A stretch of 64,000 bases of DNA from UBA8079 sp049601915 (lineage in GTDB: Bacteria; Pseudomonadota; Alphaproteobacteria; UBA6615): positions 496,001-560,000 of the forward strand of contig JBMYRB010000002.1 in assembly GCA_049601915.1 (NCBI GenBank). Direction: 5' to 3'. Of this stretch, positions 31,777-41,420 are shown one piece after another. Below the pieces are notes generated by a model that did no database searches, was not told where the DNA came from, and saw nothing but the letters and a program-made list of their open reading frames with translations. Positions within the stretch are counted from its first letter, which is position 1. Every line of letters starts with the position of its first letter. The translations under genes and the position numbers were made by a program.

Positions 31777-33066
31777 ATGACAACGTCCAACAACCCTGAA
31801 ACGCTCGCACTTCACGCGGGCCACCGCGCGGATCCGACCACCGGCTCGGTCGCGGTGCCCATCCATCAGACGACCAGCTACCAGTTTCGTGACACCGAGC
31901 ATGCGGGCAACCTGTTTGCCCTCAAGGAACTCGGGAACATCTACACGCGGATCATGAACCCGACGGTCGATGTCCTCGAACAGCGCCTGGCGGCAATCGA
32001 GGGCGGGGTCGCGGCTCTCGGCCTGTCCTCGGGTCAGTCCGCATCGATGTTTTCGATCATGAACATCGCGCGTGCCGGCGACAATTTTATCTGCTCGACC
32101 GACATCTATGGCGGCACCTGGAACCTGTTCAAGAACACCATGCGCGACATGGGCGTCGAGGCGCGTTTTGTGGATCCGGCCGATCCCGAAGCGTTCCGCG
32201 CCGCGACGGACGACAAGACCCGCGCCTACTACGCCGAGACCCTGCCGAACCCGAAACTCGAAGTTTTTCCCATCGGCGAAGTTGCGGCGATCGGTCGTGA
32301 GCTCGGCGTGCCGCTGATCGTGGACAACACGGCGGCACCGCTGCTGTGTCGCCCGTTCGACCATGGTGCTGCGATCGTCATGTACTCCACCACGAAGTAT
32401 ATCGGCGGTCATGGCACGTCGATCGGCGGGATTCTGATCGATGGCGGTAACTTCGACTGGGAGACCCATGCCGATCGCTTCCCGCTGCTCAACGAACCCG
32501 ACCCCAGCTATCACGGTGCGGTCTGGACCGAGGCGGTGAAACCACTGGGGCCGATTGCCTACATCATCAAGGCCCGCGTGACCCTGTTGCGTGATATCGG
32601 TGCCGCGATGTCGCCGCAGAACGCGTTCCAGTTCATCCAGGGCCTCGAGACCCTGACGCTGCGCATGGAACGCCATTGCGAGAACGCCATCAAGGTAACC
32701 GATTATCTGCAGGCACACGAAAAGGTCGAGAACGTGATTTTCCCCGGTCAGATGGAAGGTGCCGCGCGCGAGCGCGCGGACAAGTATCTGAACGATGGAT
32801 ATGGCGGGCTCGCCGGGATCGTCCTGAAGGGCGGCGACGAGGCCGGCCGCAAGTTCATCGATGCTCTCGAGATGCTCTATCACGTGGCCAACATCGGTGA
32901 TGCGCGCTCTCTGGCCATTCATCCCGCCTCGACGACCCACAGCCAGCTTGACGCGGACGAGTTGCTGCAGTCCGGCGTCGTGCCGGGTTATGTGCGTCTG
33001 TCGATCGGTATCGAGCACGCCGACGATATCATCGCGGATATCGATCAGGCACTGGCTAAGGCCTAG
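31777..33066 (+). CDS. metY: O-acetylhomoserine sulfhydrylase, PLP-dependent Cys/Met metabolism family
   Basis: A 429-residue cystathionine-gamma-synthase-fold enzyme: LALHAGHRADPTTGSVAVPI, GNIYTRIMNPT, GLSSGQSASMFSI, YAETLPNPKLEV, VDNTAAPLL and the PLP Lys in YSTTKYIGGHGTSIGG, ending GYVRLSIGIEHADDI. Length (about 430) and the GGHGTSIGG segment indicate O-acetylhomoserine sulfhydrylase rather than the shorter cystathionine enzymes; it makes homocysteine from O-acetylhomoserine and sulfide. GGAG is 6 bases before the ATG at 31777; an adjacent ATG at 31774 is too close. Together with metF/metH it completes methionine formation. Confidence 0.93.
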   Translation: MTTSNNPETLALHAGHRADPTTGSVAVPIHQTTSYQFRDTEHAGNLFALKELGNIYTRIMNPTVDVLEQRLAAIEGGVAALGLSSGQSASMFSIMNIARAGDNFICSTDIYGGTWNLFKNTMRDMGVEARFVDPADPEAFRAATDDKTRAYYAETLPNPKLEVFPIGEVAAIGRELGVPLIVDNTAAPLLCRPFDHGAAIVMYSTTKYIGGHGTSIGGILIDGGNFDWETHADRFPLLNEPDPSYHGAVWTEAVKPLGPIAYIIKARVTLLRDIGAAMSPQNAFQFIQGLETLTLRMERHCENAIKVTDYLQAHEKVENVIFPGQMEGAARERADKYLNDGYGGLAGIVLKGGDEAGRKFIDALEMLYHVANIGDARSLAIHPASTTHSQLDADELLQSGVVPGYVRLSIGIEHADDIIADIDQALAKA

Positions 33067-33165
33067 TATTCCCAGCAGTGAGCGCTGTACGCCGGATCAC
33101 GCGAAATTCAACAGGCGGCGCGAACCACGACTCATCACACCGTCATGATATAGTTGCCGGCTCCA

Positions 33166-35451
33166 ATGTCTGATCCATTTCATATCGAAGAGCCGCAGAA
33201 TTCCAGTGTTTCTGGCGTCGCAGAATCGGCGCCGGCGCCTTATCTGACACAGCTCAACAGCCCGCAACGCGAGGCTGTCGAGGCGCTCGAGGGGCCGGTG
33301 CTGGTCCTCGCAGGCGCGGGGACGGGCAAAACCCGCGTCCTGACAACGCGTCTCGCGCACCTTCTGCGCCATGGCTATGCCCGGCCCCATGAGGTGCTTT
33401 CGGTCACCTTTACCAACAGGGCGGCGCGCGAAATGCGCGAGCGGGTCGGTGGTTTGGTTGGGGGCCCGGCAGAGGCAATTTGGCTCGGGACCTTCCATGC
33501 GCTCGGCGCGCGAATCGTTCGTCGCCACGCCGAACTGGTTGGCCTGCAGAGTAATTTCACGATCCTCGATGCCGATGATCAGGTGCGCCTGCTCAAGCAG
33601 TTTCTGGCAGCGGAAAATATCGACGACAAGCGCTGGCCGGCCCGTGTCTTGATGGGCGTGATCCAGCGCTGGAAGGACAGGGCGCTGACCCCGGATAAGG
33701 TCTCGGCCGCAGATGCCGGAGACCTGGCGGGCGGGCGGCTGGTCGATCTCTACCGGGACTATCAGGATCGCCTCAGAACCCTCAATGCCGCGGATTTCGG
33801 GGATCTGCTGCTGCACAATCTGACGATTTTCGCCGAACATCCCGAAGTGCTGGCCGAGTATCAGGACCGGTTCCACTACATCCTTGTGGACGAGTATCAG
33901 GACACAAACATTGCCCAGTATCTTTGGCTTCGTTTGCTGGCCCAGAAGCACCGGAATATCGCGTGTGTCGGCGACGACGATCAGTCGATCTATGCCTGGC
34001 GCGGGGCGGAAGTCGGGAACATCCTGCGTTTCGAGGAGGACTTTCTAGGTGCCAAGATCATCCGGCTGGAACAGAATTACCGCTCTACCGAGCCCATTCT
34101 CGGTGCGGCGTCCGGGCTGATTTCTCGCAACGAGGGCCGGTTGGGAAAGACGCTTTGGACCGAGACCGACGGGGGTGAAAAGGTTCGCATTCGCGGCGTG
34201 TGGGATGGCGAGGAAGAGGCACGCAAGGTCTCGGACCGGATTGAGAGCCTTCAGCATAAAGGCCGGGACGGTCAGCCTGTCGCCTTGAACGAGATTGCAA
34301 TTCTCGTTCGCGCTGGCTTTCAGACCCGGGAGTTTGAAGAGCGTTTCCTGACGCTGGGTTTGCCTTACCGGGTGGTTGGCGGGCCGCGTTTCTATGAACG
34401 ACAGGAACTGCGCGACGCGCTGGCGTATTTACGGGTGATCCACCAGTCCGAGGACGATCTGGCGTTCGAACGGATCGTCAACCGCCCCAAGCGTGGCATC
34501 GGGAGCGCGACGGTGCAGGCGCTGCATTTGGCCGCAAGGGCGACGGGGAAGAGCCTTTATCGTGCCGCGGGCGAGTTGGTTACCACCGATGAGCTGCGCC
34601 CGAACATTCGCAGCGCGCTGGGCAACCTGATCGCCGATTTCGAGCGCTGGCGTGCGCTGTTGGGTGACGGCCGCGATGGGTTGCCCCATTCGGAACTGGC
34701 CGAGATGGTCCTCGATGAGAGCGGCTATACCGAAATGCTGATGAACGACAAGGCGCCCGAGGCACCCGGGCGGCTGGAGAATCTCAAGGAACTCGTCGTG
34801 GCGATGGAGGAGTTCGAGAACCTTACCGGCTTCCTCGAGCATGTGTCGCTGGTGATGGAAAATACCGAGGCCGCCGGGAGTGACCTGGTCAACATCATGA
34901 CGCTTCATTCGGCCAAGGGACTGGAGTTCGACACGGTCTTCCTGCCGGGCTGGGAAGAGGGGTTGTTTCCCCATCAGCGCAACATGGACGAAAACGGCCT
35001 CGCCGGTCTGGAAGAGGAGCGCCGGCTCGCTTATGTGGGTCTGACCCGTGCCAAACGGGATGCGATGATCCTGTTTGCCGCCAACCGGCGCGTCCATGGC
35101 CAGTGGCAGTCGGCAATTCCGTCGCGCTTCGTCGATGAATTGCCGCCCGAGTTTGTCGACGTTGATAGTGAACCTGGGGTCTATAGCGGCAATCGTGAGA
35201 TGGGCGAGCTCGGCCAAAGCCGCGCACTCGGCTATGGCGGCGGGCAGACCCGAGCACCGAAGCGCGACATGGAGGCCAGCCTGATCCATGCCGAGCCCCA
35301 AGGGTTCGGTATCGGCGAACGGGTGTTTCATCAGAAGTTCGGCTATGGGCGGATCACGGCAATCGATGCCAACAAGCTCGCCATTGCTTTTGAGAAGGCG
35401 GGAGACAAGAAGGTGCTCGACAGCTTCGTTGTGCCCGCCGACGCGGTCTAG
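33166..35451 (+). CDS. uvrD: UvrD/PcrA-type superfamily 1A DNA helicase
   Basis: The 761-residue SF1 helicase has LNSPQREAVEALEGPVLVLAG with Walker A GAGTGKTRVL, TFTNRAAREMRERV (Ia), HYILVDEYQDTN (II, DExxQ), GDDDQSIYAWRGA (III), RLEQNYRST (IV), TLHSAKGLEFDTVFLPGWEEG (V) and RRLAYVGLTRAK (VI). The C-terminal tail carries the HQKFGYGRITAID segment found in PcrA/UvrD, which contacts RNA polymerase. It unwinds DNA in nucleotide excision and mismatch repair. The ATG at 33166 is chosen over a TTG at 33154. Confidence 0.95.
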   Translation: MSDPFHIEEPQNSSVSGVAESAPAPYLTQLNSPQREAVEALEGPVLVLAGAGTGKTRVLTTRLAHLLRHGYARPHEVLSVTFTNRAAREMRERVGGLVGGPAEAIWLGTFHALGARIVRRHAELVGLQSNFTILDADDQVRLLKQFLAAENIDDKRWPARVLMGVIQRWKDRALTPDKVSAADAGDLAGGRLVDLYRDYQDRLRTLNAADFGDLLLHNLTIFAEHPEVLAEYQDRFHYILVDEYQDTNIAQYLWLRLLAQKHRNIACVGDDDQSIYAWRGAEVGNILRFEEDFLGAKIIRLEQNYRSTEPILGAASGLISRNEGRLGKTLWTETDGGEKVRIRGVWDGEEEARKVSDRIESLQHKGRDGQPVALNEIAILVRAGFQTREFEERFLTLGLPYRVVGGPRFYERQELRDALAYLRVIHQSEDDLAFERIVNRPKRGIGSATVQALHLAARATGKSLYRAAGELVTTDELRPNIRSALGNLIADFERWRALLGDGRDGLPHSELAEMVLDESGYTEMLMNDKAPEAPGRLENLKELVVAMEEFENLTGFLEHVSLVMENTEAAGSDLVNIMTLHSAKGLEFDTVFLPGWEEGLFPHQRNMDENGLAGLEEERRLAYVGLTRAKRDAMILFAANRRVHGQWQSAIPSRFVDELPPEFVDVDSEPGVYSGNREMGELGQSRALGYGGGQTRAPKRDMEASLIHAEPQGFGIGERVFHQKFGYGRITAIDANKLAIAFEKAGDKKVLDSFVVPADAV

Positions 35452-36326
35452 TGGCGGGCAACGCCGCCTGGAAGATCGAACTGTTCGTGCCGTCCGTGGC
35501 GCACGACGAATTTTCCGACACGCTGGATCGCTTCGCGGACGCGATTAGTCTGTTCCCCGTCGAGGGCACGGGTGAGACCCGGATCACCGGCTATGGTGCC
35601 GAGGCGCCTGACGAGGCGGAACTAAGAACAGCGCTTACGGACACCGCGCGACATGCCGGAGTGCCGTCGCCTGCGAGCCATGTGGTCTGGCTGCCGGATG
35701 TGGACTGGGTGGCGGAAAACCAGGCGAGTTTCGCGCCCGTCCGGGCCGGGCGGTTTTATATCCACGACTCCGACCATATGGATCCGCCGCCTGCCGGGGC
35801 GGTGCCGGTCCGCGTAGATGCGGCGACGGCCTTTGGGACCGGTCATCACGGCACTACACGCGGCTGCCTCGAGGCGCTCGACGTCCTGATCAACGCCGGA
35901 CTGGTATCCGCGCCCGTCCTTGACCTGGGGTGCGGGACGGGAATTCTGGGGATTGCCGCGGCCAAGGCCTTGCGGTCACGAGTGATCGGGTCGGACATCG
36001 ACCCGATCGCGGTTGGTAAGGCGCGAGAGAATGTTCGCGTGAACGGTGTTTCGGCATTCATGCAGACCTATGAGAGCCGGGGCCTCGATGCGGTGGCGGT
36101 GCGCCGGCATGGGCCGTTTGGGCTGGTTCTTGCCAATATTCTTGCCCGGCCTCTAGAGCGGCTTGCACCGCTGATCGCGGCTCATCGCGTTCCCGGCGCG
36201 CCGGTTATTCTCTCCGGTTTGTTGCGCACCCAGGAGGCGCAGGTCATCGCAGCCTATCGGCACGCAGGGCTGCGCTTGCGTGCACGCATCCACCACGACG
36301 AGTGGTCGACGCTGATCTGCCGTTAG
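35451..36326 (+). CDS. prmA: Ribosomal protein L11 methyltransferase
   Basis: The 291-residue protein has an N-terminal substrate-binding domain (about 1-110) and a C-terminal class I methyltransferase with FGTGHHGTTRGCLEAL, VLDLGCGTGILGIAAAK (motif I), SDIDPIAV and LVLANILARPL, the NxxxxP-type PrmA motif. The start is a GTG overlapping the uvrD stop (TAGTG), so the two are probably translated together. It converges with the GMC oxidoreductase gene, with stop codons overlapping by three bases. Confidence 0.94.
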   Translation: MAGNAAWKIELFVPSVAHDEFSDTLDRFADAISLFPVEGTGETRITGYGAEAPDEAELRTALTDTARHAGVPSPASHVVWLPDVDWVAENQASFAPVRAGRFYIHDSDHMDPPPAGAVPVRVDAATAFGTGHHGTTRGCLEALDVLINAGLVSAPVLDLGCGTGILGIAAAKALRSRVIGSDIDPIAVGKARENVRVNGVSAFMQTYESRGLDAVAVRRHGPFGLVLANILARPLERLAPLIAAHRVPGAPVILSGLLRTQEAQVIAAYRHAGLRLRARIHHDEWSTLICR

Positions 36327-37954
36327 GCCGCTTTTGTGTTCGGGCTCGCGCGCCGGTCTTCGCGGATCATGTCAGCGGCCTTCTCGGCGATCATGATCAC
36401 CGGTGAGTTCGTGTTTCCGCTCGTGATGGTCGGCATGACCGAGGCATCGACCACCCGCAAACCCTGGATGCCGTGGACGCGGAGACGGTCGTCGACGACC
36501 GCCCCGGGATCATCGCCCATCTTGGCGGTGCCGACGGGATGGAAAATCGTGGTCGCGATGTCGCCGGCGGCCGTCGCGAGGTCGCCGTCACTCGTGATCT
36601 CGGGGCCGGGTTTGAACTCTTCGGGGGCAAACTGGGCCATCGCCGGTCGGCCCACGATGTCGCGGGTGAGCCGGATGGCGTCGACCGCGACCCTCCGGTC
36701 GGCCTCGGTCGAGAGATAGTTGGGTCGGATCGACGGCTTGTCGCCCGCCTTGCCGCTTTTGATATGCACCGAACCTCGGCTTTCGGGGCGCAGGTTGCAG
36801 ACGCTGGCGGTAAAGGCCGGGAAGGGGTGCAATGGTTCGCCGAACTTCTCCAGCGTCAGGGGTTGTACATGATACTGCAGGTTCGGGAATTCGAGGGATG
36901 GATCGGACTTGGCGAACGCCCCCAATTGTGACGGCGCCATGGACATGGGCCCGGACCGCTTGAATACATACTCCAGCGCGATGCCCATCTTGCCGAGCAG
37001 CTTGTTTGCCCGCTCGTTGAGCGTCTCCACGCCGGTGACCTTGTAGGCGCAGCGGACCTGCAGATGATCCTGCAAATTTTCGCCGACACCCTTCAGGGCA
37101 TGCGCGGTATCGATCCCGTGGGTGCTCAGGATTTCGGGATTGCCGATGCCCGACAATTCCATGATTTGCGGGCTGCCGATGGAGCCTGCCGAGAGGATCA
37201 GTTCGCCGTTGACCTGCACCGTTGCCGGGGCTCCCTTGAAGCGAAGTGCCAGGCCCGTGACCTGGCGACCGTCGAGCTCGATCCGGTCGACCTCGGCGTG
37301 GGTCAGGACCGTCAGATTGCTTCGGTTCTGTGCGGGATTCAGGAAGGCGCGCGATGTGCTTACGCGCGAGCCCGTTCGCTGATTGACGTGAAAATAACCG
37401 CAACCGAAATTGTCGCCGCGGTTGAAATCGTTGGTCTTGGGGATGCCGGCCTGTGCTGCGGCCTCTTGGAAGGCGTCGAGCACCTCCCAGGACAGGCGCT
37501 GGTTCTCGACCCGCCACTCGCCGCCGCTTTTATGCAATTCGTCGGGCGGCACCGCGGCCTGATCTTCGGATTTCAGGAAATAGGGCAGCACATCGTCCCA
37601 GCCCCAGCCGGTATTGCCGAGCTGACGCCACTGGTCATAGTCGCGCGACTGGCCGCGCATGTAGATCATGCCGTTGATCGACGAACAGCCGCCCAGCACC
37701 CGCCCACGCGGATAGGCCAGCGCCCGCCCGTTCAGACCTTCCTCGGATTCCGTACTGAACATCCAGTCGGTGCGCGGATTGTTCATGCAATACAGGTAGC
37801 CGACCGGGATTTTGATCCAGAAGTAGTTGTCCTTGCCGCCCGCTTCGAGCAGAAGCACGGAAACGTCAGGGTCGGCGGACAACCGGTTGGCGAGCACGCA
37901 GCCCGCCGAACCGGCGCCCACGATTACATAGTCAAAGGAGCCGAGGTCCTGCAT
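36323..37954 (-). CDS. GMC-family FAD oxidoreductase, choline/alcohol-dehydrogenase-like
   Basis: The 543-residue protein has the FAD-binding VGAGSAGCVLANRLS near the N terminus, GGCSSINGMIYMRG, the second GMC signature GSIGSPQIMELSGIG, and the C-terminal HPVGTAKMG with the catalytic His, ending in TSGNTNSPVIMIAEKAADMI with the second active-site Asn. Members oxidise primary alcohols such as choline or polyethylene glycol. No betaine aldehyde dehydrogenase or betI is adjacent, so choline is not specifically supported. A cupin gene is 14 bases upstream in the same direction. Confidence 0.9.
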   Translation of the reverse strand: MQDLGSFDYVIVGAGSAGCVLANRLSADPDVSVLLLEAGGKDNYFWIKIPVGYLYCMNNPRTDWMFSTESEEGLNGRALAYPRGRVLGGCSSINGMIYMRGQSRDYDQWRQLGNTGWGWDDVLPYFLKSEDQAAVPPDELHKSGGEWRVENQRLSWEVLDAFQEAAAQAGIPKTNDFNRGDNFGCGYFHVNQRTGSRVSTSRAFLNPAQNRSNLTVLTHAEVDRIELDGRQVTGLALRFKGAPATVQVNGELILSAGSIGSPQIMELSGIGNPEILSTHGIDTAHALKGVGENLQDHLQVRCAYKVTGVETLNERANKLLGKMGIALEYVFKRSGPMSMAPSQLGAFAKSDPSLEFPNLQYHVQPLTLEKFGEPLHPFPAFTASVCNLRPESRGSVHIKSGKAGDKPSIRPNYLSTEADRRVAVDAIRLTRDIVGRPAMAQFAPEEFKPGPEITSDGDLATAAGDIATTIFHPVGTAKMGDDPGAVVDDRLRVHGIQGLRVVDASVMPTITSGNTNSPVIMIAEKAADMIREDRRASPNTKAA

Positions 37955-37968
37955 CTGGTTTGCCGGCT

Positions 37969-38523
37969 TCAGTCGAGTTCGATCAGCAGGCCGTTGTCGT
38001 CTACCGCGACGCCGGTTTCACGCGCGGCCTCGATTACCGAGGGATGCCAATGCACCTTACCGGTGTCCGGGCCGCCGACGATGAAATGGAGTGTGGCCGG
38101 TTTGTCAGACACGTTCTTGAAGCCGCGGTAGATGCCGATGGGGACCGAGACGGTGTCTCCGGCCTCGAGGATGACCTCTCGCTCTTCCTCGCCGTCGCGC
38201 CAGTAGATCGACCATTTGCCGTCGAGCGGCATGAACACCTCTTCAGTCTCGTGCCAGTGCAGCGCGGCGCCGCAACCCGGCTCGCATTTGGCAAACCCGT
38301 GGGCAAAGCCATGGGCATTGCCAAGTTTCGGGGCCAGGTCCGGGTCGGATTCGTTCTCGGTCACGCCGAGGCCACACAGGTTGATCATCTCGCGCTCATG
38401 GCCGGGAATGCGCTGGTCCATGAAGCAGAGGTCGCTGCCCTTGATTTCATTGAAGCGGGCCGTGCACGCCTCCATGTCGGCGATGCTGATGCTGGGGCCT
38501 GGCGGCGGATCGACGCGTGTCAT
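37969..38523 (-). CDS. Cupin-domain protein
   Basis: The 184-residue protein has a single conserved cupin barrel in its C-terminal half: LHWHETEEVFMPLDGKWSIYW supplies a two-His metal motif with Glu, and AGDTVSVPIGIYRGFKN the second motif; the N-terminal ~70 residues are less typical. It may bind a metal ion. It is encoded just before the GMC oxidoreductase and probably co-transcribed, so an accessory role in the same oxidation pathway is possible but unproven. Confidence 0.82.
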   Translation of the reverse strand: MTRVDPPPGPSISIADMEACTARFNEIKGSDLCFMDQRIPGHEREMINLCGLGVTENESDPDLAPKLGNAHGFAHGFAKCEPGCGAALHWHETEEVFMPLDGKWSIYWRDGEEEREVILEAGDTVSVPIGIYRGFKNVSDKPATLHFIVGGPDTGKVHWHPSVIEAARETGVAVDDNGLLIELD

Positions 38524-38627
38524 GATGTCTCGTCCCTTTGATATTATTCAGGTCTTGTTCTTCGTTACGAGGATAGCGTGGCAACGCGGAATTGTCATAC
38601 GCAGAGGCGTCGCGTAGCTTCGCGACC

Positions 38628-40424
38628 ATGACTAAGCCGTCCCCGAGCGAACGCCTGGCGTCCCTGCGCAGCAATATTGCGGAACGGGGCCTCGACGGGT
38701 TCGTGGTCCCACATGCCGATGCCCATCAGAACGAATTCCTGCCGCCGAATGCCGAACGGCTGGGCTGGCTAACCGGATTCACGGGTTCGGCGGGAACCGC
38801 AGTGGTTTTGGCCGATCGCGCGGCGATCTTTGTCGATGGGCGCTACACTCTCCAGGTACGTGATCAGGTCGACGAAGATTTGTATGAATTTCACCATCTG
38901 GTTGAGGCACCGGTCACGGAGTGGCTGATGGATGCCCTGTCGTCCGGCAAACGGCTGGGCGTTGATCCGTGGCTGCATACCCAGGCCGAGGTGCAGAAAT
39001 TGCGTCGTTCCCTGGATACGGTCGGCGCCGACCTCGTGTTAGTTGAAAACAATCCGGTGGATGCCGTATGGGACGACCAACCGCCGCCACCGTCCGCACC
39101 GGCTGTACCCCATGAGACACGCTTCGCCGGTCGCGGCAGTGACGAGAAACGCGCATCGCTCGGTGACGCGTTGGCGCAAGAAGGTCTGGATGCGGCTGTG
39201 CTGACCCAGCCGGACTCCATTGCCTGGTTGCTGAATATACGCGGCAGCGATGTCGACCACACCCCGTTGGCTTTAAGTTTTGCAATTCTGTTTGCCGACG
39301 GGACAGTCGACTGGTTTCTGGCCGCGGAGAAACGTTCCGACGCGCTGACCGCGCATCTGGGCGAGGGGGTCGATATACAGGATCCAGGTGCGTTCGCCGG
39401 GGGGTTGGATGGTTTAGAAGGACGCCGGGTGCTGGCCGCCCCCGACAGTGCTGCGGCATGGGTGTTCGATAGGCTGGAGCAGGCCGGTGCAGTGGTCTTG
39501 CGGGGCAGCGATCCTGTTTCCCTGTCCAAGGCCATCAAGAATGAAATCGAACTCGCCGGGACGCGTGCAGCTCATCTACGCGACGGGGCGGCGCTGTCGA
39601 GGTTCCTGCACTGGCTGTCCGAGGCGGCCCCCGCCGGAGGTATCGATGAGATGTCTGCGGCCGCGAAACTGGCCGAGTTCCGCGAGCCGGGTGAGTATTT
39701 CCGCGATCTGAGCTTCGGAACCATTTCCGGGTCCGGGCCGAACGGCGCGATTGTGCATTATCGCGTAACGCCGGACACCAACCGGACGTTAGCCACCGGC
39801 GAACTCTATCTGGTGGATTCCGGCGCTCAGTATCTCGACGGGACGACCGACGTGACGAGAACCGTTGCGATAGGTGCGCCTTCGGACGAGATGCGTGATC
39901 GTTTTACCCGGGTGCTCAAGGGTCATATTGCAATTGCGACGGCGCGTTTTCCGGTCGGGACGAGCGGTGCGCAGCTCGACATCCTCGCACGGCACGCCCT
40001 GTGGCTGGCCGGTCTCGATTACGATCATGGTACCGGCCATGGCGTGGGGAGCTATCTGGGCGTCCATGAGGGCCCGCAGCGCATCTCGAAGACCGGGTCG
40101 TCGATCCCCTTGCAACCGGGGATGATCGTGTCGAATGAGCCCGGGTTTTACAAAGAAGGTGCCTTTGGAATTCGTATCGAGAACCTGGTGGCGGTGGCGC
40201 ATTCGAGCGACGTTCCCGGCGGAGAACGCCCGATGCTTGGTTTTGAAACGCTGACCCTGGCGCCGATTGATCGTACCCTGATCGACACGCGCCTGCTCAG
40301 AGCCGAAGAGCGCAGCTGGATGGATGCCTACCATGCGCGCGTTGCAGCGGTGATCGGGCCTTTGCTCGATGGTACCGCGCGCGATTGGCTCCTGGAGGTT
40401 ACGGCGCCGCTAGAAACGAATTGA
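38628..40424 (+). CDS. Xaa-Pro aminopeptidase P-like M24 metallopeptidase
   Basis: The 598-residue three-domain APP-type peptidase has two creatinase-like N-terminal domains (about 1-300) and a catalytic M24 domain. All metal ligands are visible: YLVDSGAQYLDGTTDVTRT (two Asp), GTGHGVGSYLGVHEGPQ (His), SNEPGFYKEG (Glu) and the final Glu in RIENLV. This contrasts with the degenerate M24 protein at 28810. It removes N-terminal residues before proline. The ATG at 38628 is preferred over a TTG at 38592; neither has a strong ribosome site. It diverges from the cupin-GMC pair. Confidence 0.92.
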   Translation: MTKPSPSERLASLRSNIAERGLDGFVVPHADAHQNEFLPPNAERLGWLTGFTGSAGTAVVLADRAAIFVDGRYTLQVRDQVDEDLYEFHHLVEAPVTEWLMDALSSGKRLGVDPWLHTQAEVQKLRRSLDTVGADLVLVENNPVDAVWDDQPPPPSAPAVPHETRFAGRGSDEKRASLGDALAQEGLDAAVLTQPDSIAWLLNIRGSDVDHTPLALSFAILFADGTVDWFLAAEKRSDALTAHLGEGVDIQDPGAFAGGLDGLEGRRVLAAPDSAAAWVFDRLEQAGAVVLRGSDPVSLSKAIKNEIELAGTRAAHLRDGAALSRFLHWLSEAAPAGGIDEMSAAAKLAEFREPGEYFRDLSFGTISGSGPNGAIVHYRVTPDTNRTLATGELYLVDSGAQYLDGTTDVTRTVAIGAPSDEMRDRFTRVLKGHIAIATARFPVGTSGAQLDILARHALWLAGLDYDHGTGHGVGSYLGVHEGPQRISKTGSSIPLQPGMIVSNEPGFYKEGAFGIRIENLVAVAHSSDVPGGERPMLGFETLTLAPIDRTLIDTRLLRAEERSWMDAYHARVAAVIGPLLDGTARDWLLEVTAPLETN

Positions 40425-40435
40425 GGGTGCTCGGA

Positions 40436-40462
40436 TTCGCGCTAAGCTTTTGCTTGAGCGAA
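40436..40462. other. Hairpin-forming inverted repeat between the peptidase and the BKACE gene
   Basis: TTCGC and AAGC pair with GCTT and GCGAA around a TTTT loop, with a small internal bulge. There is no T-tract after it on the plus strand, so it is a poor terminator; it could be an operator for the following gene, 37 bases downstream. Confidence 0.3.
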
Positions 40463-40498
40463 TTTCGCCAGTAGAGCGACAGCATTGAGGGGGAACTC

Positions 40499-41392
40499 AT
40501 GGCCGAACGGAAAGTGATCGTGACCATTGCGCCGACTGGCGGGATGGCGAGCAAGGAACAGAATCCCAACATTCCAACCCAGCCGCAGGAAATCGCGGAC
40601 GATGTCTATCGTTGCTACGAGGCCGGTGCGTCTGTCGTGGCGGTACATGCGCGTCGACCCGACGACCAGGCGACCTGCAATCCCGAGATCTATCGGGATA
40701 TCAACGAACGCATCCGCGACAAGTGCGACATCATCCTCAACAACTCCACCGGCGGCGGCATCAACGGCGACATGATCAAGGAGTCCACAGACGGGTTCCT
40801 CGAACTCTCATGGGAAGAGCGGCTCAAGGGTATGGAGGCCGGTGCGGAGATGTGCACCCTCGACCCCACGACCATCGTGGCGAACTTCGAGGGCCGCGAG
40901 ATCATCATGAATACTTCGCCGGAGCGCTGTTGCGAACTCGCGACCAAGATGCAGGCGAAGGGCATCAAGCCCGAATGGGAAGTTTTCAGCCCGACGCACC
41001 TTTTGCAGGACGTCATGACGCTCCTGAACGAGGGGCTGGACACGCAGCCATACTTCATCAACTTCGTGCTGGGTGCAGACCGCGGTTTCCAGGGTGCAAT
41101 GCCCTATTCGCCGAAGATCCTGCAGGCGATGGTCGATCTGATCCCCGAGGGGGCGAATTTCAATGTCAGCGCGATCGGCCCGTCGCAGTTGAATGCGGCC
41201 CTGCTGTCACTTCTGCTTGGCGGCCATGTACGGGTCGGCCTGGAGGACAATCTGTATTACGAGCGCGGCGTGCTGGCGAATAACGTCCAACTCGTCGAGC
41301 GGATCGTCCGTATCATTCGCGAACTGGGGATGGAGCCGGCAACCCCGGAAGAGGCGCGTGAGATCATGGGCCTGAAATCGCTGGCCGCGTAA
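40499..41392 (+). CDS. BKACE/Kce-family (DUF849) beta-keto acid cleavage enzyme homologue with altered metal site
   Basis: The 297-residue TIM-barrel protein has VTIAPTGGM, NNSTGGGINGD, CTLDP, the WEVFSPTHLL segment, VLGADRGFQG and HVRVGLEDNLYYERGVLA, all family blocks. Kce-type enzymes condense a beta-keto acid with acetyl-CoA using a Zn ion held by an HxH motif and a Glu. Here the Glu of GLEDN is kept, but the HxH reads AVHARR, so the first His is Ala (about residue 48). Either the metal site is altered or the protein belongs to a divergent subgroup. It sits 28 bases before a flavin monooxygenase gene, with GAGGGGGAA before its ATG. Confidence 0.85.
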   Translation: MAERKVIVTIAPTGGMASKEQNPNIPTQPQEIADDVYRCYEAGASVVAVHARRPDDQATCNPEIYRDINERIRDKCDIILNNSTGGGINGDMIKESTDGFLELSWEERLKGMEAGAEMCTLDPTTIVANFEGREIIMNTSPERCCELATKMQAKGIKPEWEVFSPTHLLQDVMTLLNEGLDTQPYFINFVLGADRGFQGAMPYSPKILQAMVDLIPEGANFNVSAIGPSQLNAALLSLLLGGHVRVGLEDNLYYERGVLANNVQLVERIVRIIRELGMEPATPEEAREIMGLKSLAA

Positions 41393-41420
41393 CCGCCGTC
41401 ACCGCAGGGAGTGGACAAGC